64,000 nt of DNA, taken from assembly GCA_023402175.1 (NCBI GenBank), contig JAEXCN010000053.1:62001-126000 (forward strand). The letters run 5' to 3'. Below, piece after piece: positions 1 through 9,091 of the stretch. Numbering within the stretch: position 1 is the stretch's first letter; each line of letters starts with the position of its first letter. A model generated the notes under the pieces. That model saw only the letters and a list, made by a program, of their open reading frames with translations, had not been told where the DNA came from and searched no databases. Source of the stretch: Pseudomonadota bacterium (lineage in GTDB: Bacteria; Myxococcota_A; Polyangia; Polyangiales; Polyangiaceae). A program made the translations under genes and the position numbers.

Positions 1-810
1 GTTTTTGTCGAATCCGTGAACGGCGTTCATCCGTGAGCACGGGATCTCGCCGCACGAGCCCGACGGAAGCGCTTCGGCGACTTCGAGCCCCTGAAACTTC
101 GCAGTCGTGTAACGCAAGCGCCAGAGGTCAGGCATCATCTGCGCAGTCGACCCGCCCCCGCCAAACAAATCCCAGTTGTCGAAGCTCGTGCACCACAACC
201 ACGTCGCTCCCCTCGCTGCCCAGGCCGACGTGAGCTGATAGGGCTGCTGCAAGAGCGAACTGGGGACCGGCGAATCGGAAGCGTTCGTGAGATCGATGCT
301 GAACCAGCTCGACAGGCCGGCGTCGGCGGCGTGGGTGTGGAAACGCTGCAGGCTCGTCAACAAGAGCTCCGTGTCGTCACGAAGCCATATGGCCTGATTC
401 GTCCATTCATCGCCGATATCGAGGCGGGTCCACGAGCTACCGTCGAAGTGCGCGACGGTGCCGCGCGCGCCCACGGCCCAGACGTCCGACGCCGAGCGTC
501 CACGGATCACGTTGATGCGCACTCGTCCGTCGATCGGGCCCCCCGCCGTCGACGGATCGAAAGGGCCGCCATTGCACGGGATTTTCGGCGTGCATTCGGC
601 GGGGAACCATTCGCAGCCGGTGCACGGGCCGGCGTCGACGTCGTCAGCGGCATTCGGGCCGGTGTTCGCGTCCGATCCGACGATGGTAATTTCGTTGTTG
701 TCCTCCTGCGGGGAGCTGTTCGACTCGTCCGACGAGGCGCAGGCTGCGATTGGAAGCGCACCGCACACGCTCGTCAGAAGCGCCGCCATGAAAAGCGTGT
801 GACGATTCAT
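1..810 (-). CDS. Lipoprotein with VWAVG-type repeat, 3' end missing (partial)
   Basis: An open frame starts with ATG at 810 and runs off the left edge, giving at least 270 residues with no stop. The N-terminus has a lipoprotein signal (a hydrophobic stretch ending in IAAC, lipidated Cys about residue 24), then an acidic, Asp/Asn-rich linker and a short CTGCEW segment. The motif SASDVWAVGARGTVAHFDG near residue 105 is typical of myxobacterial surface lipoproteins with propeller-like repeats; this is family knowledge, and only one clear repeat is visible. The start ATG overlaps the stop of the upstream Cys-rich lipoprotein gene (ATGA), so it is probably the last known gene of that operon. The ligand is unknown. 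Confidence 0.72.
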   Translation of the reverse strand, partial: MNRHTLFMAALLTSVCGALPIAACASSDESNSSPQEDNNEITIVGSDANTGPNAADDVDAGPCTGCEWFPAECTPKIPCNGGPFDPSTAGGPIDGRVRINVIRGRSASDVWAVGARGTVAHFDGSSWTRLDIGDEWTNQAIWLRDDTELLLTSLQRFHTHAADAGLSSWFSIDLTNASDSPVPSSLLQQPYQLTSAWAARGATWLWCTSFDNWDLFGGGGSTAQMMPDLWRLRYTTAKFQGLEVAEALPSGSCGEIPCSRMNAVHGFDKN

Positions 811-2006
811 TGCGGCACCACCTCTCCCGCGTCTGCGTCGCACGGTTCGACGGCACATCGACCTCCGATGCACGCTTGACCCGCGACCCCGTCGCATTCG
901 TGTCCGCACTCTCCGCAATTGTGAGGGTCGAATTCGATCTGGGTCTCGCAGCCGTCTTCGAGGTTGCCGTTGCAGTTTGCGTGGCCCGCGAGACAGCGCG
1001 TTTCGCAGCTGCCATTCACGCAGACGGGGTAAAACGTCTGGCTGGTGATGTCTGCGGGGCAGACGTTGCCGCAACCGCCGCAGTTGCGGGGGTCGGTGTT
1101 GATATCGACGCAGACTCCCAAAATGTCGAAGCTAACGCACAATGTTTCGCCGGGCTTACACAAGCACTTTGGTGAGGGTGGAAACCCCTCGAAAAGGCAT
1201 TCCTGGCCGGCAGCACAGACCGTGCCGCAGCTGCCGCAGTTGTTGGGGTCCATCGCGAACGTTTCGCAGCCGTCCACGTCCTCCTCCCCCGGTTTGTGGT
1301 TACAGTCGAGCCAATAAGGGTCGCACTTGAGGTGACCGCATTCGCTATTCTTGCACCCGTAGTGGGCGTTCGGGTAGGAGGGGGCGCCGTCATTCGTGGG
1401 ATCACATGCGTTGTTGCACGCGCCGCAATCGACGTCTTTCTCTCTCAGATCGAAGCACATTGGCCCAATCCCGGTCACGTCGCAGGGAGTTTGCCCGGGA
1501 AGACAGCCACATCTCCATGTGGTCGTGGTAATCCCAACGCACGACTTCGCGGGGTCGGTGCACGTGACTCCACACGCTCCGCAATTGTCGTTCGTATTGG
1601 GCGTGAGCTCGCAACCATCGTCGACGATGCCGTTGCAATTGAGTTGCGGGGTCAAGCACGCCATCTGGCACTTGCCCTCGGCGCATGCGAATGTCGCGCC
1701 GTTTGCGTCTTTCGGGCAAACGAATCCACACGAGCCGCAATTGTTGGGATCGGTTTGCAAATCGATGTCACACGGAAAGCGCGAGCTCGGGCACGTCGTC
1801 CGACCGCCCGTACACTTGCTCGAGGGGCAATAGTTCGTGAGCTCGAAGCTGGAACCAGTAGCATCCGCTCCGGCGTCGACGACGAACGAAGGTGCCGGCT
1901 CGGGATCGTGCTCGGCGCCGAGGAATCGCTCGGTCGTCGTGGCACAGCCCGCGACGAGTACGACGGTCGCGAGCGTCGTGCTCGCGACGAAGGTGCGCAC
2001 GTTCAT
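807..2006 (-). CDS. Cys-rich secreted lipoprotein with six CGxC repeats
   Basis: 399 residues from ATG 2006. The N-terminus has a lipoprotein signal ending in LVAGC, followed by a linker. Six repeats of the form [N/D]CGxCxxxC (for example NNCGSCGFVC and RNCGGCGNVC) are spaced about 45-60 residues apart, each within a block that also holds a CNG-type or LxCxxxx Cys pair. Such proteins are frequent in Polyangia and are often misnamed tryptophan synthase alpha chain in databases; there is no resemblance to that enzyme here. The regular Cys pattern suggests disulfide-stabilised repeats on the cell surface. It lies about 80 bp downstream of the sigma/anti-sigma pair and overlaps the next lipoprotein gene by ATGA. 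A longer frame upstream is low-complexity and was not used. Confidence 0.75.
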   Translation of the reverse strand: MNVRTFVASTTLATVVLVAGCATTTERFLGAEHDPEPAPSFVVDAGADATGSSFELTNYCPSSKCTGGRTTCPSSRFPCDIDLQTDPNNCGSCGFVCPKDANGATFACAEGKCQMACLTPQLNCNGIVDDGCELTPNTNDNCGACGVTCTDPAKSCVGITTTTWRCGCLPGQTPCDVTGIGPMCFDLREKDVDCGACNNACDPTNDGAPSYPNAHYGCKNSECGHLKCDPYWLDCNHKPGEEDVDGCETFAMDPNNCGSCGTVCAAGQECLFEGFPPSPKCLCKPGETLCVSFDILGVCVDINTDPRNCGGCGNVCPADITSQTFYPVCVNGSCETRCLAGHANCNGNLEDGCETQIEFDPHNCGECGHECDGVAGQACIGGRCAVEPCDADAGEVVPQ

Positions 2007-2089
2007 GTTTCGGACTCCGCGCTGACGCGCCCGTGATTCATGGCTGCTGCGTGCACGTTTGATGACGAATTTATGAAAAATTCGGATTG

Positions 2090-2791
2090 TCATCGTTCGC
2101 GATATTTTTCGACGACTCGCTCGATTCGCCGCAAATGTGGCGATGTTGGGTAATTCCGCTCGAACGCCTGCGCGCGCGTGCGCATTTCGTCGAGTCGATC
2201 GAGCTTGGCGAGCGATTCGATGGCGATTCGCTCGCGTTCTTGCGTGAACGCGCCCGACGGGCAGCGCGCGGCGTGCTCGCGGGTCAACGAGAGGGCGCGT
2301 TCGGCGTCTCCCGAACGGAGCGCGGCGCCGGCCTGCGCGAGCAACGCAACTTCGCCCGCGCAGCCATTCGACGTCGGCGCGCCGACGCGGGACGGTCGTG
2401 CGGGAGTTGCCGTGGTCGGTAGCGCCGCGACGTCGATCGACGGAAGCGCCGGCGGGCTCTCGACGAGGACCTCCGGGTTGGGCGACCGTTCGGCGGGGGC
2501 GGCGACGGGCGCAACGGAAGCGATCGGCGGCGACGCCGAGGCCTTCTCGTGGTCGATCTCGGAACGTGAAGAGGTCGTGAGCCACGCTCCAGTGATGGCC
2601 ACGACGACGACCGCGGTCGAAAGGACGAGCCTTGCGCGTGACGCGGTGGCCGGTGGCCTGGAGATCACCGGAGAGAGCCGCGCGACGAGCTCGTCCATTT
2701 TGCCGGGGGAGGGAAGGTCCGCCTCCTCGGCGCGAACCAGGTCGCGCAAGAACGCGGCTTCGGGCGACGGATCGTCTCGAAGGTCGCTCAC
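2090..2791 (-). CDS. Single-pass membrane protein, candidate anti-sigma factor
   Basis: 233 residues from a GTG at 2791 whose GTGA overlaps the stop of the ECF sigma gene, which argues for translational coupling. Residues 1-45 form a charged cytoplasmic segment that includes ELVARLSP. A membrane segment lies at about 50-70 (LVLSTAVVVVAITGAWL). A Pro/Ala-rich linker and a TPR-like helical C-terminus (GAALRSGDAERALSLTREH) follow. This layout, cytoplasmic tail plus one membrane helix plus periplasmic domain right after an ECF sigma gene, is that of an anti-sigma factor. No zinc anti-sigma (HxxxCxxC) motif is present, so the role is inferred from context. Confidence 0.6.
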   Translation of the reverse strand: MSDLRDDPSPEAAFLRDLVRAEEADLPSPGKMDELVARLSPVISRPPATASRARLVLSTAVVVVAITGAWLTTSSRSEIDHEKASASPPIASVAPVAAPAERSPNPEVLVESPPALPSIDVAALPTTATPARPSRVGAPTSNGCAGEVALLAQAGAALRSGDAERALSLTREHAARCPSGAFTQERERIAIESLAKLDRLDEMRTRAQAFERNYPTSPHLRRIERVVEKYRER

Positions 2792-3435
2792 TTGAATTCC
2801 TCTTTGTTTTGGAATCGGCGAATGGCGTCGAAGACGACTTCGCGTGCGATTCGCAGTCGGGAATAGGCCGTCGGGACGGCGCAGTTCGTCAACGCCGCGA
2901 CCTCGTGCATCGGCATGCCTTCGAGCTCGTAGAGAACGAAGACGGCCCGCTTGTCGTCGTCGAGCTTGTCGAGAAACGAGTCGAGGAGCCGCCGTGCCTC
3001 GGCGGTACGGAACGTGGTTTCCGGCGTCGGCCCCGTACCCGCGAGATCGTCGATGGAGCCCGATACCTCCTGGCGTGCCGCACGCCGCCGTCGTTGGCGA
3101 TGGCGCACCCCCACGTGAAGGCAGATGCCGTACACCCAACCGCGGATCGAGCTCCTGCCCTGGAAACTGTCGAGCTTGCGGTGGACGACGACGAAGACCT
3201 CCTGAAAGGCGTCGTCGACGTCCGCGGGGGCTACCCCGAGGCGGCGGAGGAGGCGATGGACGTACGGCCCGTGCTCGCGGACGATGGCCGCGACGTCGAG
3301 ATTCTCGGTGGAATCGAAGGAGCGCAAGGTACTGCTCGGCGGACGCCGGACGGGCGTCTCGTCGGTTTCCACGACGGTGATGGGGGAGCAGCCCTGCACG
3401 GGAGGCACGTGCAGGCTGACCTCCTCGCTTATCAA
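2788..3435 (-). CDS. ECF-type RNA polymerase sigma factor
   Basis: About 215 residues. Region 2 is visible as VREHGPYVHRLLRRLGV and DVDDAFQEVFVVVHRKLDSF, followed by the basic segment GVRHRQRRRR. Region 4 is visible as LDDDKRAVFVLYELEGMPMHEVAALTNCAVPTAYSRLRIAR, a helix-turn-helix that would contact the -35 element (family knowledge). The start taken is TTG 3435, which overlaps the stop of the upstream gene; a GTG a few codons downstream (HVPP) is possible. It is coupled to the candidate anti-sigma gene downstream, so it probably controls this operon and envelope-related genes. Confidence 0.85.
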   Translation of the reverse strand: MISEEVSLHVPPVQGCSPITVVETDETPVRRPPSSTLRSFDSTENLDVAAIVREHGPYVHRLLRRLGVAPADVDDAFQEVFVVVHRKLDSFQGRSSIRGWVYGICLHVGVRHRQRRRRAARQEVSGSIDDLAGTGPTPETTFRTAEARRLLDSFLDKLDDDKRAVFVLYELEGMPMHEVAALTNCAVPTAYSRLRIAREVVFDAIRRFQNKEEFK

Positions 3436-4559
3436 AAAATCGTCACACGTCCGCTCAGACCGAGAAAGACGAAGGCCTGGCCCGTCTCGTAGAAGCTACG
3501 GAGGTCACCCGCGCGATCGCGATACGTGAACAAATAGCGCTGGAGGGGGAGGGCGGCGCCGGCGTCCAGACGCAGTGCAGCGGAGCCCTGTCCGAGGTCC
3601 ACACCGACGGATGCGAGCGGGGCGCCGATGGATGCCCAGCCGTTACCTCCGTCGAGGCCTCCGGTCGTCTTCGGAATGACGACGGCCCACAGTGCGCCAC
3701 CACAAAGTTCGAATGCGAGCCCCCCGCGTTCGTATGGAGCAACACAGAGCCTCACCCGTTGCTCGACAGCGGAAAACTCGCCGAACGAAGCGCCGCGATG
3801 GACGGTTTGCCGAAGAGCATAAGCGCCCATCCAGTCGAAGCTCCATGGCGTGCCGGTGCGATCGAGGCGAGCAACTCCGGCAACCGAGCTCGCGAGCGAC
3901 GGCAAGAGGCCCGTGCCCGCCTCGACGCCCACGCCGAGTGAAAGCTCGAATGGCGCCGGCTTCGGCGTTCGTGCGTGCGGGGCTGGCGGAATGGGCTTGC
4001 GCCGAGGCGCAGCCGGGACCGCCGGCGGGACTGGGGCTGGTACGTCGTCCGACGGGGCGAGAGGGACGGGAGCCTCGACATGTGGAGCGTTTCGCCCGCG
4101 GATGTCCGTCGGCTCGGTGTCGTCCCCATGGAGCGCGGCGTCCTCTTGATCGGCCTGGACGATCAACGCGACCACGAGCGTCGCAGCTTGCTGCAGCCCC
4201 TCGCAGTCGCGCGCCTCGATCTTCCGCGCGCCGAGCTGTGCGCCGTCGCGTCCGCGTTGGATCACTTGCGCGCTCACGCCATCGGCCGTGCGCGCGGTCT
4301 CGTGTCCCTCGATGACGATGTCGGCGCGCTCGACGTCACCGAGCGGGCGCCCGATCGTCCGCTCCACGGCGGCTCGCAACGTGCGCTCCGTGATGCACGC
4401 GCGCCTTCCTTCCGCGTCCCACGTCACGGCGAACGTGGTGTCCGCGAAAGCAGGCCCGGCAAAGAGCCAAGCGCCGACGAAGACGCCAACCGTTGGCACC
4501 CCGGCAAGGTTCAGATGGGCGCGAAACCACCGCAACGTCGGCAGGGAATGGTACTCCAA
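3432..4559 (-). CDS. Secreted protein with Pro-rich linker and beta-barrel-like C-terminus
   Basis: 375 residues if translation begins at TTG 4559; no ATG fits better. A signal peptide precedes the cut after FAGPAFA. Residues 40-130 are a compact domain (CITERTLRAAVERTIGR, then DIVIEGHETART) resembling the N-terminal module seen in myxobacterial proteins beside ECF sigma genes. A Pro/Ala linker follows (DDVPAPVPPAVPAAPRRKP). The C-terminal 160 residues alternate hydrophobic and polar residues and end in SGRVTIF, like an outer-membrane barrel with a terminal Phe. It is the first gene of the sigma operon, overlapping it by 4 bases, which suggests a role in envelope sensing. Function unknown. 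Confidence 0.6.
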   Translation of the reverse strand: MEYHSLPTLRWFRAHLNLAGVPTVGVFVGAWLFAGPAFADTTFAVTWDAEGRRACITERTLRAAVERTIGRPLGDVERADIVIEGHETARTADGVSAQVIQRGRDGAQLGARKIEARDCEGLQQAATLVVALIVQADQEDAALHGDDTEPTDIRGRNAPHVEAPVPLAPSDDVPAPVPPAVPAAPRRKPIPPAPHARTPKPAPFELSLGVGVEAGTGLLPSLASSVAGVARLDRTGTPWSFDWMGAYALRQTVHRGASFGEFSAVEQRVRLCVAPYERGGLAFELCGGALWAVVIPKTTGGLDGGNGWASIGAPLASVGVDLGQGSAALRLDAGAALPLQRYLFTYRDRAGDLRSFYETGQAFVFLGLSGRVTIF

Positions 4560-4669
4560 GCGCGCTCAGGACGAACCGCGTGCGTGCACTTGGAGCCTTC
4601 GCCGCGCGGCGTGTTCGCCGCGTCAGGGGCCCCGACGTCGTCGTTCGTCGGCAGACGCCGCGCTGAGGA

Positions 4670-5563
4670 TCAGGTCTCGCGTGCCGTCGCGCGCAGCGCC
4701 TCGACGGCGGCCTTTTGCACGCGCGCGAGGACACGATCCGCGTTCGCGTGGAAGTAGAGGCTCTCGGTCAGACGCCAGTTCTGGACCCGCACTTCGGTGA
4801 GGCGGCCCGCGAGGACGAGCGTTCGCGCCGCGATCACGGGGCCGAACACGAGCTGGTTCGTCGCCGCCGCGAGCTCGAGGCCAACTCCGACCGTCGCGGC
4901 TTCATGGCCGATGACGCGCTCCTCGCGCGGGAGCGGGCAGCCGTCGTCTCCGGGAACGAACTGCCCGCCGTTGTTGTAGACGGGCACGACGAACGGGATC
5001 GTCCGGATCTTCGCCGGCGAAGGATTGTGCCCGAGCCTCCGCGCGAGCTCAGGGGACGCGAAGAGCCCGCGCCGCACCTTGCCTGCGCGGGTGGAGACCC
5101 AGCTCGGAGGGAGCTTCTCCTCGCCGATCGTGATCGCCACCTGGAACATGTTCTCGGTCGCGTACGCGCGCATGAACGCGCTCCCGCACTCGAGCCCACG
5201 AAAGCGCGCATCGGGAACGGCGGCGACCACCGCCGGCAGGAACGCCGCGCACAGATACGACGGCGCTGCGAGCGTGAGCTTCATCTCGGGCGGCACGTCG
5301 CTCACGACGGAGAGCGCCTGGACCTTCTCGACGAGCTCCTCGAGCCGCGGGACGATCTTCTGCGCCTCCTCGCTCGCCGTGACGCCGCGCGCCTTGCGAG
5401 CGAGGAGAGGTCGCTTCAGATGCCTCTCGAGCCTCGCGACCGCCTTGCTCACCTGCGACGGCGTCACGCGCAGATCGCGCGCGGCGCCGGTCACCGAGCC
5501 GTGACGACACACGGCCAGGAAGGTGAGCACGTCCGGGATGCGAAGCTCGGAGGCTTCGGTCAT
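4670..5563 (-). CDS. LysR-family transcriptional regulator
   Basis: 297 residues from ATG 5563. The N-terminal winged helix-turn-helix is clear (LTFLAVCRHGSVTGAARDL, then VTPSQVSKAVARLERHLK), and the rest is the usual two-lobed effector-binding domain. The length is normal for the family. The start overlaps the stop of the tdh gene (ATGA), so the two are probably co-transcribed. That arrangement suggests it controls threonine catabolism or a linked pathway, which is inference. LysR genes are more often divergent from their target, so co-transcription downstream is slightly unusual. Confidence 0.88.
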   Translation of the reverse strand: MTEASELRIPDVLTFLAVCRHGSVTGAARDLRVTPSQVSKAVARLERHLKRPLLARKARGVTASEEAQKIVPRLEELVEKVQALSVVSDVPPEMKLTLAAPSYLCAAFLPAVVAAVPDARFRGLECGSAFMRAYATENMFQVAITIGEEKLPPSWVSTRAGKVRRGLFASPELARRLGHNPSPAKIRTIPFVVPVYNNGGQFVPGDDGCPLPREERVIGHEAATVGVGLELAAATNQLVFGPVIAARTLVLAGRLTEVRVQNWRLTESLYFHANADRVLARVQKAAVEALRATARET

Positions 5564-6576
5564 CCGTAGCGCTTGCTGATCGTCGGGACGAGATACTCGT
5601 CGAACGCGCGAGCGAAGTCGTACGCAGGCTTCCAGCCCCAGTCGGCGCGCGCGCGCTCGTCCTCGATGTCCTCCGGCCAGGAGTCGACGATCCTCGAGCG
5701 GACGGCATCGGGCTCGAACGAGATGTCCGCGCCCGGGAAGCTCTTCTTCACGCGCTCGGCGATCTCCTGCGCGCTGACGGAGAAGCCACTGATGTTGTAG
5801 ACGTTCTGCGTGAGCTGGTTCTTGTCGGCTTCGAGGATGCCGATGAGCGAGCTCACGGCGTCGGGCATCGCCATGAACGGGATCTTGGCGCTCGGTCCGA
5901 CGAAGCACTTGTACGGCTGCTTCTGCGCGGCCGCATGGAGCATCTCGGGACCGAAGTCGCTCGTGCCGCCGGTGGGCGCCGTCTCCGCGGAGATGAGGCC
6001 GGGGAAGCGGAGCGAGCGGAAGTCGAGGCGCGCAGCGTTCGCGAGCGCGCCGAGCTGGCGGAAGTAGCTCGTGAAGTAACGGCCGAGGTGCTCGCAGTAC
6101 AGCTTGTTGCAGCCGTACATCGTGATCGGGACGTTCCAGTCCTCTTCCTTCACGCGACCAGCGCGGGTCTTCTCCTCGACGGAGGGCATCCCGTAGACCG
6201 CGATCGAGCTCGGGAAGATGAACCGAACGGGACGCCCGAGGCGACCGGACTGGTTCTGCGCCATGCGCAGGAGGTGGAGCGTTCCCTCGACGTTGACCTG
6301 GTGGGCCAGCTCGGGATCGCGCTCGCCGCGCGTCGACAGGAGCGCGGCCAGGTGGAAGACGACCTCGATCTCGTGGTGCGCGGCGATCTGGTCGAGCAGA
6401 TACCGGTCCATGATGTTGCCCGCGTAGGTCTCGAGACAGAGACCGCGGTACTTCTCGGGCAGCGGAGTGAGGTCGACGGTGACGACGCGGTAGCGCCCGT
6501 CCGTGTGCAGGCGCTGAAGAAGGGAGCGGCCAATCTCTCCATTGGCGCCCGTGACGAGAACGACAGGTTTGCTCAT
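5560..6576 (-). CDS. tdh: L-threonine 3-dehydrogenase, SDR/epimerase type
   Basis: 338 residues from ATG 6576. The extended short-chain dehydrogenase fold is visible: NAD-binding TGANGEIG near the N-terminus, FHLAALLS, the Ser of PSSIAVYG and the catalytic Tyr/Lys of MYGCNK. The C-terminus contains SWPEDIEDERARADWGWKP, close to the SDR-type threonine dehydrogenase signature rather than UDP-sugar epimerases. The reaction is L-threonine + NAD+ to 2-amino-3-ketobutyrate. The next enzyme, kbl, lies 1.3 kb away on the other strand, which supports the call. A LysR gene overlaps the 3' end. A sugar epimerase is the alternative, but less likely. Confidence 0.85.
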   Translation of the reverse strand: MSKPVVLVTGANGEIGRSLLQRLHTDGRYRVVTVDLTPLPEKYRGLCLETYAGNIMDRYLLDQIAAHHEIEVVFHLAALLSTRGERDPELAHQVNVEGTLHLLRMAQNQSGRLGRPVRFIFPSSIAVYGMPSVEEKTRAGRVKEEDWNVPITMYGCNKLYCEHLGRYFTSYFRQLGALANAARLDFRSLRFPGLISAETAPTGGTSDFGPEMLHAAAQKQPYKCFVGPSAKIPFMAMPDAVSSLIGILEADKNQLTQNVYNISGFSVSAQEIAERVKKSFPGADISFEPDAVRSRIVDSWPEDIEDERARADWGWKPAYDFARAFDEYLVPTISKRYG

Positions 6577-6730
6577 CGGCGGCGCAACGCTAGTGCGGTG
6601 CCGCCCGTGCCCGCAAGCACGGGTTCCGCGCGGGCGGCAGCTATGTGGGCGCCGCATCGCGGCATGTGATTACCGTCGAGCTTGCCGCGCACCTTGCGGC
6701 CTTGGCGCGAACGTCGGAGGCTGCGCCGTC

Positions 6731-7210
6731 ATGCCAGCCACTTTCGTGAAGGGAGACCTGTTCGAGGACGCCAAGGATGCTCGGCCGCCGAGGGCATTCG
6801 CGTTCGCCGCCGACACCTCCGGCGCGATGGACAAGGGCATCGCGGTCGCGTTCAAGAAGCGCTGGCCCGCGCTCGCGGACGCGTTTCGAGCCGAAGCGGA
6901 GGGTGGGAAGACGCAGCTCGGCGATGTCTTCTCCTGGCGCGAGGGTGACGTCGTCGTCTACGCGCTCGCGATCCACCAGGGGGACAAGAAGCCGAAGGTC
7001 TCGACGCTCGTTCGCGCGCTCGACGCCATGCTCGCTCGCGCAGTGGCCGACGGAGTCACGCGCATCGCGCTGCCGCGCATCGGCGCAGGCAAGGGCGGCA
7101 TCGATCCCGTCCGCGTGAAGCGCGTCTTGACGGAGGCCGCCGAGAAGTCACCCGTCACGCTCGCCGTATTCGAGCAGTTCATCCGGAGCGCGCCGCCCGA
7201 GCAGACCTGA
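6731..7210 (+). CDS. Macro-domain protein (ADP-ribose binding or hydrolysis)
   Basis: 159 residues from ATG 6731, with a GGAGG ribosome site 10 bases upstream. It consists of a single macro domain: VKGDLFEDA at the start, then ADTSGAMDKGIAVAFKKRWP in place of the usual NAAN/GGGVA loop, and ALPRIGAGKGGID as the phosphate-binding loop. This resembles the small DUF/ALC1-TARG-like branch that binds ADP-ribose or removes it from macromolecules (family knowledge). It is divergent from tdh, with 154 bp between them; no partner ADP-ribosyltransferase is seen nearby. Confidence 0.8.
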   Translation: MPATFVKGDLFEDAKDARPPRAFAFAADTSGAMDKGIAVAFKKRWPALADAFRAEAEGGKTQLGDVFSWREGDVVVYALAIHQGDKKPKVSTLVRALDAMLARAVADGVTRIALPRIGAGKGGIDPVRVKRVLTEAAEKSPVTLAVFEQFIRSAPPEQT

Positions 7211-7311
7211 TCGCAGCGGCCGGTGCGCGGAGCGGGGGCGGCTTTTCGCCTCCGGCACACCTCGCGCGCACACCTCGATGGTGGCGCTCTTCGCGTTACG
7301 TCGTTTCGTGC

Positions 7312-7608
7312 TCAGGCGACGTTCATCTGCGACGGACGCACGGTCCGGACGCGCGCCGCGCGGAGCTTGCACTCGCGCATCGAGGCGGCGATCGCGAAGC
7401 CACTCATCGTGAGCTTCATTCGCTTCGCGTCGACATGGCCTTCGGCGTGGAGGCTCGTCACGACTTCGCGAACGTCCTCGTGACGGACGCCGATCTCGTT
7501 CGCGAGCTCGTCGAGGCGCACGAGCCGGCCGCGCTGCTGCGCGCGGGCGAGATGACGAAGGACGTGCGCAGCGACTGCTTTGGTGTCGAGACGAGTCGAA
7601 GTAGCCAT
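7312..7608 (-). CDS. Small winged-helix DNA-binding-like protein
   Basis: 98 residues from ATG 7608, with AGGAG 8 bases upstream. Residues 12-75 are predicted as a winged helix: VLRHLARAQQRGRLVRLDEL, then GVRHEDVREVVTSLHAEGHV, followed by a wing-like MKLTMSGF. The tail is basic (ECKLRAARVRTVRPS). It lies head-to-head with kbl, about 280 bp apart. A role as a local regulator is plausible but not shown by the sequence. Confidence 0.65.
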   Translation of the reverse strand: MATSTRLDTKAVAAHVLRHLARAQQRGRLVRLDELANEIGVRHEDVREVVTSLHAEGHVDAKRMKLTMSGFAIAASMRECKLRAARVRTVRPSQMNVA

Positions 7609-7888
7609 CGAAGTTCTCCTGTTCGAAGCCAAAAACTGCCGAAAAGCGGCTTTCGTGTACTCCACAACCATGTAGGTTGCAATCCATGGACCGTGGACGA
7701 TGTCGCATTTTTCCCGAGTAACGCGGGGTGTCACTTCGATAAGCGCGCGAGAATGGAGAGCTTCTCGGGGGAAGTTTGATCCATGCATCGAGCTCGGCCG
7801 CAGCCTCGCCGACCCCATCGGAATTGCGGATTTCCGTCGGGCGTCGACGAGTCTTGCTACCGGGGGCCGCTCGACTAGAACGACGGCC

Positions 7889-9091
7889 ATGTTCGCGCGA
7901 GCCAAAGAGATCTACGAGTCGACCGTCAACGAAATCCGTGATGCCGGGCTGTACAAGGAAGAGCGTGTCATCGTCTCGCCGCAGTCCGCGCGCATCGGCG
8001 TGGGCAACGGCGAAGCGCGGCGCGAGGTTCTGAACTTCTGCGCGAACAACTACCTCGGGCTTTCCTCGCATCCGAAGGTCATCGAGGCCGCACACAAGGC
8101 CATCGACTCGCATGGGTTCGGGATGAGCTCCGTGCGCTTCATCTGCGGGACGCAGGACATCCACAAGGAGCTCGAGGCGAAGGTCAGCGCGTTCTTCGGG
8201 ACCGAGGACACGATCCTCTACACGTCGTGTTTCGACGCGAACGGCGGGCTCTTCGAGACGCTCCTCGGCGAAGAGGACGCGATCATCTCGGACGCGCTCA
8301 ACCACGCGTCGATCATCGACGGCATCCGCCTCTGCAAGGCCGAGCGGCACCGCTACCCGAACGGCGACATGGCCGCGCTCGAAGAGGCTCTGAAGAAGAC
8401 GCAGAACAAGCGCCTCCGCATGATCGCGACGGACGGCGTCTTCTCGATGGACGGCTACCTCGCGAAGCTCGATCGCATCTGCGACCTCGCCGACAAGTAC
8501 AACGCGATGGTCATGGTCGACGACTCGCACGCGAGCGGCTTCATCGGCAAGACGGGCCGCGGCACCCCCGAGCACTTCGGCGTGCAGAGCCGCGTCGACG
8601 TGATGACGTCGACGCTCGGCAAGGCGCTCGGCGGAGCGGCGGGCGGCTTCACCACCGGCAAGAAGGAGATCGTCTCGCTCCTGCGTCAGCGCTCGCGTCC
8701 GTATCTCTTCTCGAACTCGGTCGCTCCGGCGATCGTCGGTGCGTCGATCGCGGTCCTCGATCTGCTCTCGAGCACGACGGAGCTGCGCGATCGCCTCATG
8801 GCGAACGCAGCGCGCTTCCGCGAGGGCATGGTGAAGGCAGGCTTCACCGTGAAGGAAGGCGAGACGCCGATCGTCCCCGTCATGCTCGGCGATGCGCGTC
8901 TCGCCGCGGAGCTCGCGAAGGGCCTCCTCGACGAAGGCATCTACGTCATCGGCTTCTCGTTCCCCGTCGTGCCGAAGGGCGAAGCACGCATCCGCGTGCA
9001 GCTGTCGGCGCAGCACACCGAGCAGCAGGTCGATCAAGCCATCGCCGCGTTCGCGTCGGTCGGCAAGCGCCTGGGCATCCTCAAGTCGTAG
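7889..9091 (+). CDS. kbl: Glycine C-acetyltransferase (2-amino-3-ketobutyrate CoA ligase)
   Basis: 400 residues from ATG 7889, the usual length. It is an alpha-oxoamine synthase of PLP fold type I: substrate/CoA region [26 protein letters not shown]-stacking [15 protein letters not shown] and the PLP lysine in [14 protein letters not shown]. It cleaves 2-amino-3-ketobutyrate with CoA to glycine and acetyl-CoA, completing the pathway begun by tdh. A longer frame upstream has no support. The 3' end overlaps the convergent LysR gene by 11 bp. CqsA-type autoinducer synthases belong to the same superfamily, but tdh nearby favours Kbl. Confidence 0.93.
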   Translation: MFARAKEIYESTVNEIRDAGLYKEERVIVSPQSARIGVGNGEARREVLNFCANNYLGLSSHPKVIEAAHKAIDSHGFGMSSVRFICGTQDIHKELEAKVSAFFGTEDTILYTSCFDANGGLFETLLGEEDAIISDALNHASIIDGIRLCKAERHRYPNGDMAALEEALKKTQNKRLRMIATDGVFSMDGYLAKLDRICDLADKYNAMVMVDDSHASGFIGKTGRGTPEHFGVQSRVDVMTSTLGKALGGAAGGFTTGKKEIVSLLRQRSRPYLFSNSVAPAIVGASIAVLDLLSSTTELRDRLMANAARFREGMVKAGFTVKEGETPIVPVMLGDARLAAELAKGLLDEGIYVIGFSFPVVPKGEARIRVQLSAQHTEQQVDQAIAAFASVGKRLGILKS

